42,439 nucleotides of DNA from an uncultured Acholeplasmatales bacterium (GCA_905236105.1 CAJOOI010000018.1:1-42439), one strand, 5' to 3'. Counted from the stretch's first letter, positions 9,462-19,498 are shown. Notes: generated by a model not told the origin, from the letters alone. Made by a program: numbers and translations.

Positions 9462-10826
9462 TTAATTGCTTTTATTTAAAGATAAAACAGTAATTGATTC
9501 AATATGGGCTGTATTTGGTAGCATATCAAATGGCTCAATTGAATTAATTTTATATTTATTAGATAAATCATTTAAGTTTTTAGCAAGAGTTGAAGGATTA
9601 CATGATACGTATATAATTCTTTTGAAATCATTATCTAATAATAATTTTATCATATTATCATCTAAACCTGTTCTAGGTGGGTCTAATATTAAACAATCAA
9701 ATGATTCATTCTTTAATAATTCCTCAGTTACTTTTGCTGCATCTCCACAATAAAAACGTGTATTTTTTATTTTGTTTATTTCAGCATTTTCATTAGCTGA
9801 TATGATTGATTTTTTCTCATATTCAATACCTACAACTTCTTTAGCCATATGAGAAATATATAAAGAAATAAAACCAACCCCACAATAGATATCTAATACT
9901 TTTTCTTTTAATGATAATTTTAAGTTTTTTAATACTTTTTCACACAAATTTTCAGTTTGAGAAGTGTTTAATTGAAAAAAAGTATCAGGATAAATATTAT
10001 ATTTAAGTTTATTAATGTTTAAAACTATTTTTTCTTCACCATATGCATGGATAAATTTACCTTGAATAATATTTCCAGAATTAAAATTATTATTTAAAAG
10101 AATGTAAATACCTTTTACTTCTTTTATTATAGATGTTTCTGATATTAATTTATATAAATCTTCTGTTTGTTTAGTTACAATAAAAGTTACTAATGCTTCA
10201 TTATTATCATTTACTCTTATTGATAAATATCTTAAAATACCATCTTTATTTTTAGCACTATAAACAGGTATTTTATATGATGATGCGATTTTAATGATTT
10301 TATTAGTTAATTCATTAATTAATTCATCATGAATAAGGCATTCATCTATATCAATTAAATGATTTGTACCTTCTTTAATCATACAAGCTTTTACATTATT
10401 GTAATCTGTACTTCTTAAAGGTGTAATTGAACGATTACGATAATTTGATGTGAAAGGAGCTTTAAAAGTAGGCTTGATTTCAAAAGACTTGGGATTAATT
10501 TTAGTATATTTTCTTATAGCCTCTATTATCATTTCGCGTTTGTAATCACACATTTTATCATATTGAATATGCATTGTTGAGCATGCACCACAATCTTTAA
10601 AATATGGACAAACTGGAATTTGTCTAAATTCTGAAGGATGTTTATTTTCAATAGATTCAGCAAATGCCATATTATCAGTAACTTTAGTTATTTTTACATT
10701 ATGACCTTCACCAGGGATTGCATCATCTACAAAAATAGCTAATTTATGATAATAGCCTATTCCTTCACCATTTATACCTATTCTTTTAATATCTAATATG
10801 AATTCATCATTTTCTTTTAGTCTCAT
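9462..10826 (-). CDS. rlmD: 23S rRNA (uracil-C5)-methyltransferase, RlmD/RumA-like
   Basis: N-terminal TRAM-like region; Fe-S ligand motif CPYFKDCGACSTMHIQYDKMCDYK; DIYCGVGFISLYIS, DPPRTGLD, YVSCNPSTLAKNL. Confidence 0.9.
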   Translation of the reverse strand: MRLKENDEFILDIKRIGINGEGIGYYHKLAIFVDDAIPGEGHNVKITKVTDNMAFAESIENKHPSEFRQIPVCPYFKDCGACSTMHIQYDKMCDYKREMIIEAIRKYTKINPKSFEIKPTFKAPFTSNYRNRSITPLRSTDYNNVKACMIKEGTNHLIDIDECLIHDELINELTNKIIKIASSYKIPVYSAKNKDGILRYLSIRVNDNNEALVTFIVTKQTEDLYKLISETSIIKEVKGIYILLNNNFNSGNIIQGKFIHAYGEEKIVLNINKLKYNIYPDTFFQLNTSQTENLCEKVLKNLKLSLKEKVLDIYCGVGFISLYISHMAKEVVGIEYEKKSIISANENAEINKIKNTRFYCGDAAKVTEELLKNESFDCLILDPPRTGLDDNMIKLLLDNDFKRIIYVSCNPSTLAKNLNDLSNKYKINSIEPFDMLPNTAHIESITVLSLNKSN

Positions 10827-12282
10827 TTTCTACGTTAAAATACAAGAATTTTGCATTTCCACCTAATTTTTTACCTCTTGCAAATATTCCGTATTTTCCT
10901 CCTATCCATCTACCAGGTGTTGCTTCAAATACTTCATCAAAATAACAATTATTAAAACCTAATTGATATTTATTTGGATAGCTGTATTTTAGATTAAATA
11001 TTATTTCATTATCATCAAATGGTATTTTTTTTATGATTTTATCTAATTCATTAAATTTACCAATAGATAATAAAATAAATTTTTTATTATTTATCATTTT
11101 TACACTTATATAAGAATATTTATTTCCCATATAGCATAAACCAACTTCATCATTGTTATTGATTAAATTTATGATACATTTTGTTTTGATTTCAAATGAA
11201 TAAAATACTAATTTTGTTAATAAAGAATTAGGTATTTTATTTAAAGGTAAATTGTTTGTATCAACAATATTTAAATATAAACCATCTTTTGTTGGCTTAA
11301 ACCAATTTTTATCTTTATTAGCTGGAGTTTGCCACATTAAAGATAATCTATTTTTATTGAATTTATCACTTGATATTATTTTATAATTTGATTTTTTATT
11401 AATAAAATAATTATATGATTCAAGTGCACTTCCTGCAAGTAATTCATCTCTTACATCGCCAATAATAGGCCAATCATTAATCCATTTTACTGGTTGTAAT
11501 AAAACTACTCTACCATAAGGGCCTAAATCTTGAAAATGATAAAATACATATTTATCATCCTCATATTCAACTAAAGCTCCTTGATGAGGACCATTTATTT
11601 TTGAATCATTTTGTAGCATAACTATTTTTGATTCATAAGGACCATATACATTTTTACTTCTTAAAGCTACTTGCCAACCTGATTTAACACTTCCTGCTGG
11701 AGCTAAAATATAAAAATAATCATTTCTATAATAAAATTTAGGTCCTTCTATTGTTGGATTATTGTTGTGACCATCATAAATTATTTGATATGTATCTGAA
11801 ATACATTTTTTTAAATCAGGAGTTATTTCATATAATCCGAGCATTGAATTAAAACCAATTCTACTTTTGGCAAAGCCTACAACTAAATAGCATTTATCAT
11901 CTTTCCAAATAGGACAAGGATCTATAATACCTTTTCCTAATATTAATGGCCAAGATGTAAATTTACCTTTTTCGATATCATTTGTTTCATATATCCATAT
12001 ACCTTCATCAGGATATGGGACAATGATATAAAATTTATTGTTATGAAAACGAATAGATGGTGCCCAGACACCTTCTCCATGATATACATCTTTAAATCTA
12101 TCAAAAGGTATTTTATAATCGGCATAACGTAATAATTTAAAATCAATTAAATTTTTACTTTTTAATATTGGTAAAATAGGTGTATGGTTAAATGATGATG
12201 CAACAAGATAATATGCATCTTTATATTTAATAACATCTGGATCAGAATAATCAGATAATATTATTGGATTATTGTATTTCAT
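10807..12282 (-). CDS. Glycoside hydrolase family 43 (beta-xylosidase/alpha-L-arabinofuranosidase-like), predicted cytoplasmic
   Basis: Catalytic-triad-like residues in SDPDVIKYKDAYYLVASSF, GIIDPCPIWKDDKCYLV and NPTIEGPKFYYRNDYFYI; no signal peptide; C-terminal beta-sandwich-like region. Confidence 0.85.
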   Translation of the reverse strand: MKYNNPIILSDYSDPDVIKYKDAYYLVASSFNHTPILPILKSKNLIDFKLLRYADYKIPFDRFKDVYHGEGVWAPSIRFHNNKFYIIVPYPDEGIWIYETNDIEKGKFTSWPLILGKGIIDPCPIWKDDKCYLVVGFAKSRIGFNSMLGLYEITPDLKKCISDTYQIIYDGHNNNPTIEGPKFYYRNDYFYILAPAGSVKSGWQVALRSKNVYGPYESKIVMLQNDSKINGPHQGALVEYEDDKYVFYHFQDLGPYGRVVLLQPVKWINDWPIIGDVRDELLAGSALESYNYFINKKSNYKIISSDKFNKNRLSLMWQTPANKDKNWFKPTKDGLYLNIVDTNNLPLNKIPNSLLTKLVFYSFEIKTKCIINLINNNDEVGLCYMGNKYSYISVKMINNKKFILLSIGKFNELDKIIKKIPFDDNEIIFNLKYSYPNKYQLGFNNCYFDEVFEATPGRWIGGKYGIFARGKKLGGNAKFLYFNVENETKRK

Positions 12283-12297
12283 TTAACCACTTCCTTA

Positions 12298-14028
12298 TTA
12301 TTTGTTGATAATTCTCATTATGTCAAATACTGTTACTACTACAAATAATGCAAGTATTAAGACAAAGAATATATTATTAATAATATTTTCTACTTTCTTT
12401 GAAGGTTTCTTTCTTGTTATAGCTTCTATTATTAAGAATAGAATTCTTCCACCATCTAAGGCTGGAATTGGAAGTAAATTAACTACTCCTATATTAACTG
12501 ATAACATTGCTGTAAGGCCTAAAAGAGATAAGAAGCCAGAATTAATATAAGATTCTACCATCGAGAATATACCAACAAAACTAGATAGATTTTGAACACC
12601 CACTTGTCTTACTCCTGATGGAGCAATTAATAATTTTAATGTCCTAAATATTAAAGTAAAATCATTACCAAACTGAGCAAAGGCATTACCTATGCAGCCA
12701 AAGAATGAAAAGTGTGTTGTAGGTGCTACACCAATTTTTTGTTGAATTTTTTCTATTCTTTGATTAATTAATACTTCATCTGTATAAGGCTCAGCAATGC
12801 CTGATGCTTCATAATCAACTAATGTATAAGTATCATCAGTATTTTTTGAATAATATTGGAATTTAATTTTTGATGCAGATTTAATATCTTTAAATATTGT
12901 TATTAATTGACTCCAAGAAGTGATTTCTTTTTTTTCAAAATCAATATTTTGAGGATTTTCTTTATCTTTTTCATCATAAGTTACACTAATACCTGTTAAA
13001 ATATCACCAGTCTTAATTTTATTAGATGGAGTATTTATATATCTTACGTTACAAGCACCTACTTCAAGACCAGATATTTGTTTGTTATCAACTGTTATAT
13101 TTTTTAGTCCATATGTTGATGAACCCATATTTGATAAACCAATTGATACAATATAAGTATATGCTTCTATGTTAAAAGATTTTTCTTCTGTCCCTCTTAA
13201 GACCTTAAGAGGGATTGTTGTATTATTTTCTTTAAATATATTTTCAAGTTCTTTTTGAAAATCGGTCCAGGTATCGATTTTATTTCCATTTACTTCAATA
13301 ATTTTATCATCTTTTTGAAGTCCTGCTTTATAAGCTGGATATTCCATTGTCTCAGAATAAGTTACTTCTCCAATGACATTTGAATCATAATTCGGAACAC
13401 CTGTTGCAAAAGAAATAATGATATAAATTAAGATTGCTAAGATGAAATTATTCATTGCACCAGCAAATAATGTTATAAATCTTTTCCATTTGCTTTTAGA
13501 ATCAAATGATCTATCATATGGTTCAATTTGATATCTTTTATTTTTAGAAAAAACAAAGAATGCATCATCAGCTATTTCATAATAATTATTACCTGTTTCT
13601 GTGCGTAAACTGATATGTAATTTATTTTCACCTTTACCTTCAAAATCATATTCAAATACATTGCCTGTAATTTGAGATTCTACTTTTTCATCTAATATTA
13701 TTTCTTTTACTTTATCATTTTCTAAATTAAGACCAATTTGATCGTTAAATTTGACAATGTCAGTTAGATTTTCTTCTCCTGCCATTGCAACATAACCACC
13801 AATTGGAATTGCTCTAATTGTAAATGTTGTTTCTTTAAATTGATGTTTATATATTACTGGGCCCATACCAATTGAAAATTCATGACATAGTATGCCAGCT
13901 CTTTTGGCAAAAAATAAATGCCCTAGTTCATGAACTGTTATTATTACACCAATTATGATAATAAAAGCTATAATGGCTACCACAACAAGCCAAAAGCCAC
14001 TCAAAGCTAAAAACAAATTAATCACCAA
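12298..14028 (-). CDS. rseP: Site-2 intramembrane metalloprotease RseP/RasP (M50), expanded
   Basis: HELGHLFFAKRAG zinc site near the N-terminus; PDZ region; NLLPIPALDGGRILF near the C-terminus; downstream of dxr. Confidence 0.93.
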   Translation of the reverse strand: MVINLFLALSGFWLVVVAIIAFIIIIGVIITVHELGHLFFAKRAGILCHEFSIGMGPVIYKHQFKETTFTIRAIPIGGYVAMAGEENLTDIVKFNDQIGLNLENDKVKEIILDEKVESQITGNVFEYDFEGKGENKLHISLRTETGNNYYEIADDAFFVFSKNKRYQIEPYDRSFDSKSKWKRFITLFAGAMNNFILAILIYIIISFATGVPNYDSNVIGEVTYSETMEYPAYKAGLQKDDKIIEVNGNKIDTWTDFQKELENIFKENNTTIPLKVLRGTEEKSFNIEAYTYIVSIGLSNMGSSTYGLKNITVDNKQISGLEVGACNVRYINTPSNKIKTGDILTGISVTYDEKDKENPQNIDFEKKEITSWSQLITIFKDIKSASKIKFQYYSKNTDDTYTLVDYEASGIAEPYTDEVLINQRIEKIQQKIGVAPTTHFSFFGCIGNAFAQFGNDFTLIFRTLKLLIAPSGVRQVGVQNLSSFVGIFSMVESYINSGFLSLLGLTAMLSVNIGVVNLLPIPALDGGRILFLIIEAITRKKPSKKVENIINNIFFVLILALFVVVTVFDIMRIINK

Positions 14029-15160
14029 ATCTTTCTAATATATCTTTAATAATTTTATTTGATATATTTAAAATATTTTCGATATTATATTCTATTTTTT
14101 TGTATTTATCATTTGATAATTCTTGATAAATTATTTCTTCTATTTTTAAAAATGGTATTTTATCTTCTAAAAATAATTTTACTGCTGCTTCATTTGCTGC
14201 GTTTAAAACAGCTCTATATATTCCGCCTTTTTCTAAAGCTAAATAAGCATAAGCAAGGCATGGAAATCTTTCTGTTGATAATTCTTCAAAATGAAGATTT
14301 TTTCCGATTAAAGAAAAATCATCACTACCATTTATTTTTTCATGGTTAGGGTATCTTAAAGCATAAGCGATAGGAATATGCATATCAGGAGTTCCTAAGG
14401 CAGCTTTAATTACTCCATCATTAAATTCAACCATAGAATGCACTATTGATTCTTTATGCAATATGGTTTTAATTTTTTCATATGGAACATTAAATAGATA
14501 ATGTGCTTCAATGACTTCAAAGCCTTTGTTCATCATTGTAGCACTATCAATTGTTATTTTATTTCCCATAGACCAATTAGGATGTTTTAGGGCATCTTCT
14601 TTAGTAACATTAATTAATTCTTCTCTTGTTTTATTTCTAAAAGAACCACCGCTAGCTGTAATTATAAGATTTTTTATATCATTTTTATTTTCACCTTTTA
14701 AGCATTCTAAAATAGCAGAATGTTCAGAATCAATTGGTAATAATGATACATTATATTCTTTTACAAGAAAATTTATAATATCACCTGCAACAACCAGTGT
14801 TTCTTTATTAGCAAGTGCGATATTTTTTCTTGCTTTAATTGCATAAACTGTTGGTAATAAACCAGAAATACCAACCAAAGAATTAACAAATATCATTTCT
14901 CTTTCAGTTTTATATGATGCGACTTTTAATAAACCTTCATCCCCATAATAAATTTCAGGTTGATATGAAAGATTTAAATCGCATTTATTTTTAATTGAAA
15001 TGATTTTTGGCCTAAATTCTTCAATTATTTTTTTCCCTAATTCAATATTATTTCCAATTCCAATACCTACTAAATTAAATTCGTTATTATATTGTCTAAT
15101 AATATCTAGTGTTTGGGTTCCAATTGAACCTGTTACACCAACTATGAATACGTCTTTCAT
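14018..15160 (-). CDS. dxr: 1-deoxy-D-xylulose 5-phosphate reductoisomerase
   Basis: GVTGSIGTQTLDII NADPH site, ALANKETLVVAG, DSEHSAILECLKG, ASGGSFRNKTREEL, HPNWSMGNKITIDSATMMNKGFEVIEAHYLF. Confidence 0.97.
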   Translation of the reverse strand: MKDVFIVGVTGSIGTQTLDIIRQYNNEFNLVGIGIGNNIELGKKIIEEFRPKIISIKNKCDLNLSYQPEIYYGDEGLLKVASYKTEREMIFVNSLVGISGLLPTVYAIKARKNIALANKETLVVAGDIINFLVKEYNVSLLPIDSEHSAILECLKGENKNDIKNLIITASGGSFRNKTREELINVTKEDALKHPNWSMGNKITIDSATMMNKGFEVIEAHYLFNVPYEKIKTILHKESIVHSMVEFNDGVIKAALGTPDMHIPIAYALRYPNHEKINGSDDFSLIGKNLHFEELSTERFPCLAYAYLALEKGGIYRAVLNAANEAAVKLFLEDKIPFLKIEEIIYQELSNDKYKKIEYNIENILNISNKIIKDILERFGD

Positions 15161-15161
15161 G

Positions 15162-16148
15162 CTATCCTATGAATGGGAATAATTGTTGTTCAATTAATAT
15201 GAACACCATAAAAATTGCAGCAGCAAACAAAGCTGAATCAAATCTATCTAGGACACCACCATGGCCTGGGAAGATTTGAGAATAGTCTTTAATGCCAAAA
15301 TTTCTTTTTAATCTTGAAGCAACTAAATCACCAATTTGGGCACAAACTGATAAGAATATAGTAGTAATTATAATATAAATTATTTTGCCAAATTCTAGCT
15401 TGAAATTATTATATGCAAAAATATCATCGAAAAATTCCATGCTACGACCTGCACCACCAGCTAGTTTATCAAAAAATGAAGAATAGTATGGGTATAGGTA
15501 AACAATGCAAAAACCAATGATTGTTGCAACTAGTGTACCACCGATTGCACCTTCCCATGTTTTCTTAGGTGAAATATGAGGAGCCATTTTATGCTTGCCA
15601 AATTTTAAACCGAAAACTAATGCAAAGGTATCAGTCATTGATGTTATAGCAAATAAATAAATGATAAATCTTACACCATAAGCTCTTAGGGCAGTAAGGG
15701 ATGCAAAACAAATACCAACATAAAAGATACTGATATAAATTTTGCCTAGATCGTAAATTGAGAAATTCTTTACGAATACTAAACTACTCATAAATACGAT
15801 AAATATGATAAGTAGAGCAACTGTTGGTGATAAGATCTTACGCAAATGCAACCAGTTTAATGCCTTAACGACTATTGGGTCAGACCAATTGTTTGTAGTT
15901 GCATTTAAATCTGAAATGTAATTTAGAATAGATGCATATAAGATAAGCATCAGGCAAATTGCAAATATTCTCATACCAAGTGGTATGATTTTTTCTTTAT
16001 CATACATATTAAATAGCTCTATCATTGCGCCTATTGCTAGTATAATCATTATACTTTCTAAGACTGGTCTAAGTGCTGGTACAATGAAGGCTGGAACTAA
16101 TATTAATATTATAACTGTAGCTGTTAAAAATCTTTTCAAGGATTCCAT
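15162..16148 (-). CDS. cdsA: Phosphatidate cytidylyltransferase
   Basis: C-terminal signature SVCAQIGDLVASRLKRNFGIKDYSQIFPGHGGVLDRFDS; polytopic membrane protein. Start may be the downstream TTG at 16139. Confidence 0.95.
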   Translation of the reverse strand: MESLKRFLTATVIILILVPAFIVPALRPVLESIMIILAIGAMIELFNMYDKEKIIPLGMRIFAICLMLILYASILNYISDLNATTNNWSDPIVVKALNWLHLRKILSPTVALLIIFIVFMSSLVFVKNFSIYDLGKIYISIFYVGICFASLTALRAYGVRFIIYLFAITSMTDTFALVFGLKFGKHKMAPHISPKKTWEGAIGGTLVATIIGFCIVYLYPYYSSFFDKLAGGAGRSMEFFDDIFAYNNFKLEFGKIIYIIITTIFLSVCAQIGDLVASRLKRNFGIKDYSQIFPGHGGVLDRFDSALFAAAIFMVFILIEQQLFPFIG

Positions 16149-16197
16149 CTCCTTTTTTCTTGTATAATCCGATATATTATAGCATTATAAATAAAAA

Positions 16198-16223
16198 AAA
16201 TCTAGTTTATATAAACTAGATTT
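16198..16223. terminator. Rho-independent terminator downstream of frr
   Basis: Perfect 26-bp palindrome AAATCTAGTTTATATAAACTAGATTT with A/T runs on both sides. Confidence 0.88.
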
Positions 16224-16243
16224 AAAAATATATCACTTTTTGA

Positions 16244-16795
16244 TTAAAAACTCATTAATTCTTTTGTTTTTCTTTCGGAAATTTCTTCAATTAATTTGCT
16301 CTTTTTATCTGTTAGGTTTTGAACTTCTTCAAGTTGTTCTTTTTCTTGATCTTCTGTGATAGAAGCTTTTTTAACTTCGTCATTTAAATCACGTCTGATA
16401 TTTCTAACAGCAACTTTTGCTGATTCTTCCATTTTGCTAACAACTTTAACTAATTCTCTTCTTCTTTCTTCAGTCATTTTTGGTATGATTAATCTTATAC
16501 CAGTGCCATCATTTTGTGGTGTTAATCCTAAAGAAGAAGCAAATAGTGCAGTTTCAATAGCCTTAAGAGATGATTTATCAAATGGCTTTATGTAAAGTTG
16601 ATTTGCCTCAGGAGTTGTTATTGAAGAAATTTGCTTAACTGGTGTTGGAACACCATAATAATCAATTTCAATTGTATCAAGTAAAGATGCATTTGCTCTA
16701 CCTGTTCTTACTGTTGTTAATTCACGTTCAAAGTTTTCAATAGCTTTATCCATTCTTTCTTCGCCTTCAAGAATGGTCATTTCTAATTCTTCCAT
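16244..16795 (-). CDS. frr: Ribosome recycling factor
   Basis: RMDKAIENFERELTTVRTGRANASLLD...YGVPTPVKQISSIT...GTGIRLIIPKMTEERRRELVKVV. Confidence 0.98.
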   Translation of the reverse strand: MEELEMTILEGEERMDKAIENFERELTTVRTGRANASLLDTIEIDYYGVPTPVKQISSITTPEANQLYIKPFDKSSLKAIETALFASSLGLTPQNDGTGIRLIIPKMTEERRRELVKVVSKMEESAKVAVRNIRRDLNDEVKKASITEDQEKEQLEEVQNLTDKKSKLIEEISERKTKELMSF

Positions 16796-16804
16796 TTTGT
16801 CCTC

Positions 16805-17512
16805 CTAATGATGTACATATGTACCTATTTTTTCACCAGTAACAACTTTTTTAATGTTACCTTTTTTATTCATATTGAAAGCAATTAAATTCATATGATT
16901 GTCTTTGCATAAAGATGCAGCAGTTGAATCCATTACTGCAAGGTTTAAATGTAGAATGTCTTCAAATGTTATTTCTGAGAATAATTTTGCATCATCATAT
17001 TTATTTGGATCTTTATCATAGATACCATCTGTATTATTTTTTGCCATCAATACGATTTCAGCACCAATTTCAGTTGCTCTAAGAACCGAAGCTGTGTCTG
17101 TAGAAAAATATGGGTTACCAAGGCCACCAACGAAAATACAAACACGATTTTTTTCAAGGTGTCTTATTGCTCTTCTTCTAATGTAGGGCTCAGCAACATT
17201 ATTACAAGCTATTGCTGTAAGAACTCTTGTTGGCACACCCAAATGTTCAAGTGAATCTTGAACTGCAAGACCATTCATTATAGTAGCAAGCATTCCCATG
17301 TAGTCAGCTTGAGATCTATCCATTCCTAAACCTTCAGCTGTCTTACCACGCCAAATATTACCACCACCAACAACAATGCCTATTTTTACTCCTAATTCCC
17401 AAACTTCTTTAACTTGTTCGGCAATTTCAAACACGGTTTTTGGATCAATTCCACTACCTAAATCACCAGCTAGTGCTTCACCAGATAATTTTAATAATAT
17501 TGTCTTATACAT
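16805..17512 (-). CDS. pyrH: UMP kinase
   Basis: [66 protein letters not shown]. Start placed at MYKTILLK (17512), 3' of GGGAGGTGTGTT, rather than the upstream ORF start at 17536. Confidence 0.97.
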   Translation of the reverse strand: MYKTILLKLSGEALAGDLGSGIDPKTVFEIAEQVKEVWELGVKIGIVVGGGNIWRGKTAEGLGMDRSQADYMGMLATIMNGLAVQDSLEHLGVPTRVLTAIACNNVAEPYIRRRAIRHLEKNRVCIFVGGLGNPYFSTDTASVLRATEIGAEIVLMAKNNTDGIYDKDPNKYDDAKLFSEITFEDILHLNLAVMDSTAASLCKDNHMNLIAFNMNKKGNIKKVVTGEKIGTYVHH

Positions 17513-17545
17513 AACACACCTCCCAAATTTTTTCAAGTTTTAAAA

Positions 17546-17567
17546 AATAGGGGAAAAATCCCCTATT
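17546..17567 (-). terminator. Intergenic hairpin between tsf and pyrH (terminator or attenuator)
   Basis: On - strand AATAGGGG-ATTTTT-CCCCTATT followed by TTTT, directly after the tsf stop and upstream of the pyrH RBS. Confidence 0.75.
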
Positions 17568-17570
17568 CTA

Positions 17571-18476
17571 TTATTTGAATGCTTCAGATTGAGCTTTAAC
17601 TTCTGCTGCGAAGTCTGCTTCAACTTTTTCGATTCCTTCGCCTACTTCAAGACGTACGAAATTAGCAACTGAACATTTGTTTGAGCTTAGATAAACTTCA
17701 ACAGTTTGATCAGGATTCTTAACAAATTCTTGTGATAGCAAGCAAATTTCTTTTAAATTCTTTTCAAGTCTACCTGGTACGATACGTGTTCTAATTACTT
17801 CTTCAGGCTTTGGTTTAGCAGAATCTTTATTTTCATTTAATGCTGTAGCTAAAATGATTTCTTCTTCTGATTTAATAACTTCAGCAGGAATATCAGATTT
17901 AGCAACATATCTTGGGTTTAAAGCTGCAACGTGCATAGCAACATCTTTTGCTACTGTTTCGTTATTGCCATTTAATAATGTAACAACTACAATTTTACCA
18001 CCCATATGTTTGTATGAACCAAAGATTTGGTCATCAGTTTTATTTAATACTGTAACTCTACGTAAAGAGATCTTTTCACCGATTACGCCAGAAGCTTCAA
18101 GAATAACAGTTTCAAGAGTTTTGTCTCCAACCATAACTTTTAATGCTTCTTCATCGTTAGTTGCATTTGAATTAACTAAAGCTTCACCAACTCTTTTTAA
18201 TAAGTCAGTAAATTTTGCGTTTTGAGCTACGAAATCTGTTTGGCTGTTAAGTTCAAATAATACAGCTTTATTGCCTTTAACTTCAAATGAGCAAAGACCT
18301 TCGGCAGCAACAGCGCTAGCTTTTTTAGCAGCTTTTGCTATACCTCTTTCTCTTAGCCATACTACGGCTTTTTCCATATCGCCATCACATTCATTTAATG
18401 CTTTTTTACAATCAAGCATACCAGCTTCTGTAGCTTCACGTAATTCTTTAATCATTGCTGCAGTAATGTTTGCCAT
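17571..18476 (-). CDS. tsf: Translation elongation factor Ts
   Basis: AAMIKELREATEAGMLDCKKALNECDGDMEKAVVWLRERGIAKAAKKASAVAAEG, HVAALNPRYV. Confidence 0.98.
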   Translation of the reverse strand: MANITAAMIKELREATEAGMLDCKKALNECDGDMEKAVVWLRERGIAKAAKKASAVAAEGLCSFEVKGNKAVLFELNSQTDFVAQNAKFTDLLKRVGEALVNSNATNDEEALKVMVGDKTLETVILEASGVIGEKISLRRVTVLNKTDDQIFGSYKHMGGKIVVVTLLNGNNETVAKDVAMHVAALNPRYVAKSDIPAEVIKSEEEIILATALNENKDSAKPKPEEVIRTRIVPGRLEKNLKEICLLSQEFVKNPDQTVEVYLSSNKCSVANFVRLEVGEGIEKVEADFAAEVKAQSEAFK

Positions 18477-18498
18477 AATATTTATCTCCTAATTATAA

Positions 18499-19377
18499 TT
18501 ATTCTGCTTTAGCATCAGTTTTTGGTGCTTCTTCAGCTTTTACTTCTTTTTTAGCAGGTTTTTTTGCTTTAGGTTTAGCTTCTGTTTTTGCTTCATTACC
18601 TAATTTAGCGATTGGTTCAACTTTTTCATCTCTAGAAATTTCTTCACCTAAGTCAACACTTTCTTGAGAATCATCAAATTTTTCAACTACGCCACCATTA
18701 GCTTCAATTACAGCATTAGCCATAACCCAAGTAACTAGTTTAACGGCACGGATAGCATCATCGTTTGCTGGGATTACATAATCAACATCATCAGGATCAC
18801 AGTTAGTATCAACGATACCAAATACAGGAATACCTAATTTTCTTGCTTCTAGAATAGCATTTCTTTCTTTTCTAGGATCAACGATGAATAATGCATCAGG
18901 AAGTTTTTTCATATCCTTAATTCCTGATAAGAATTTTTCTAATTTGTCTCTTTCTGCTCTTAATTTAATAACTTCTTTTTTAGGAAGCTTTTCAAATTCG
19001 CCAGTTTCTTCCATTTTATCTAAATCTTGAAGTTTTTTGATTCTCTTTCTAATTGTTTTGAAGTTAGTAAGAGTACCACCTAACCATCTTTGATTTACAT
19101 AGAATTGACCACTTCTATTGGCTTCTTCCTTAACAGCTTCTTGAGCTTGTTTTTTAGTACCTACGAATAAAACTTTGCCATCGTTTTTAGCTATTTCTAA
19201 TAAAGCATAATAAGCTTTTTCGATTTCGGCTGCAGTTTTTTCTAGGTCGATGATGTAAATACCATTTCTGGCTGTATAAATATATCTAGCCATCTTTGGA
19301 TTCCATCTGCGAGTCGCATGTCCAAAATGAACACCTGACTCAAGTAATTGTTTCATAGAAACTACTGATTCAGACAT
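18499..19377 (-). CDS. rpsB: 30S ribosomal protein S2 with Lys/Ala/Glu-rich C-terminal tail
   Basis: [92 protein letters not shown]. Confidence 0.99.
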   Translation of the reverse strand: MSESVVSMKQLLESGVHFGHATRRWNPKMARYIYTARNGIYIIDLEKTAAEIEKAYYALLEIAKNDGKVLFVGTKKQAQEAVKEEANRSGQFYVNQRWLGGTLTNFKTIRKRIKKLQDLDKMEETGEFEKLPKKEVIKLRAERDKLEKFLSGIKDMKKLPDALFIVDPRKERNAILEARKLGIPVFGIVDTNCDPDDVDYVIPANDDAIRAVKLVTWVMANAVIEANGGVVEKFDDSQESVDLGEEISRDEKVEPIAKLGNEAKTEAKPKAKKPAKKEVKAEEAPKTDAKAE

Positions 19378-19414
19378 TTTTAATTTTCCTCCATTTTATT
19401 TTTGTTATGTCCTC

Positions 19415-19476
19415 TGCCATCTTCATCATACGCCTCCATCAATTTTACTCGCACACGACGGCGCACTCCAATGACA
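19415..19476 (-). promoter_or_regulatory. Candidate structured rpsB mRNA leader
   Basis: On - strand UGUCAUU pairs with GAUGGCA, GUGCG with CGUAU, and CCGUC with GAUGG as nested stems in the 5' UTR. Confidence 0.5.
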
Positions 19477-19498
19477 TGTGTATTTTGTGCCATTTGAA

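Noticed and set aside
14059-14846. Two + strand ORFs antisense to dxr (96 and 111 aa)
   Set aside because: Low-complexity Leu/Ile/Phe-rich shadows of dxr; no RBS or family signature.
18499-18660. Lys/Ala/Glu-rich tail of S2 as a separate fused domain
   Set aside because: Low-complexity tails on S2 are common in this type of genome; no domain signature.
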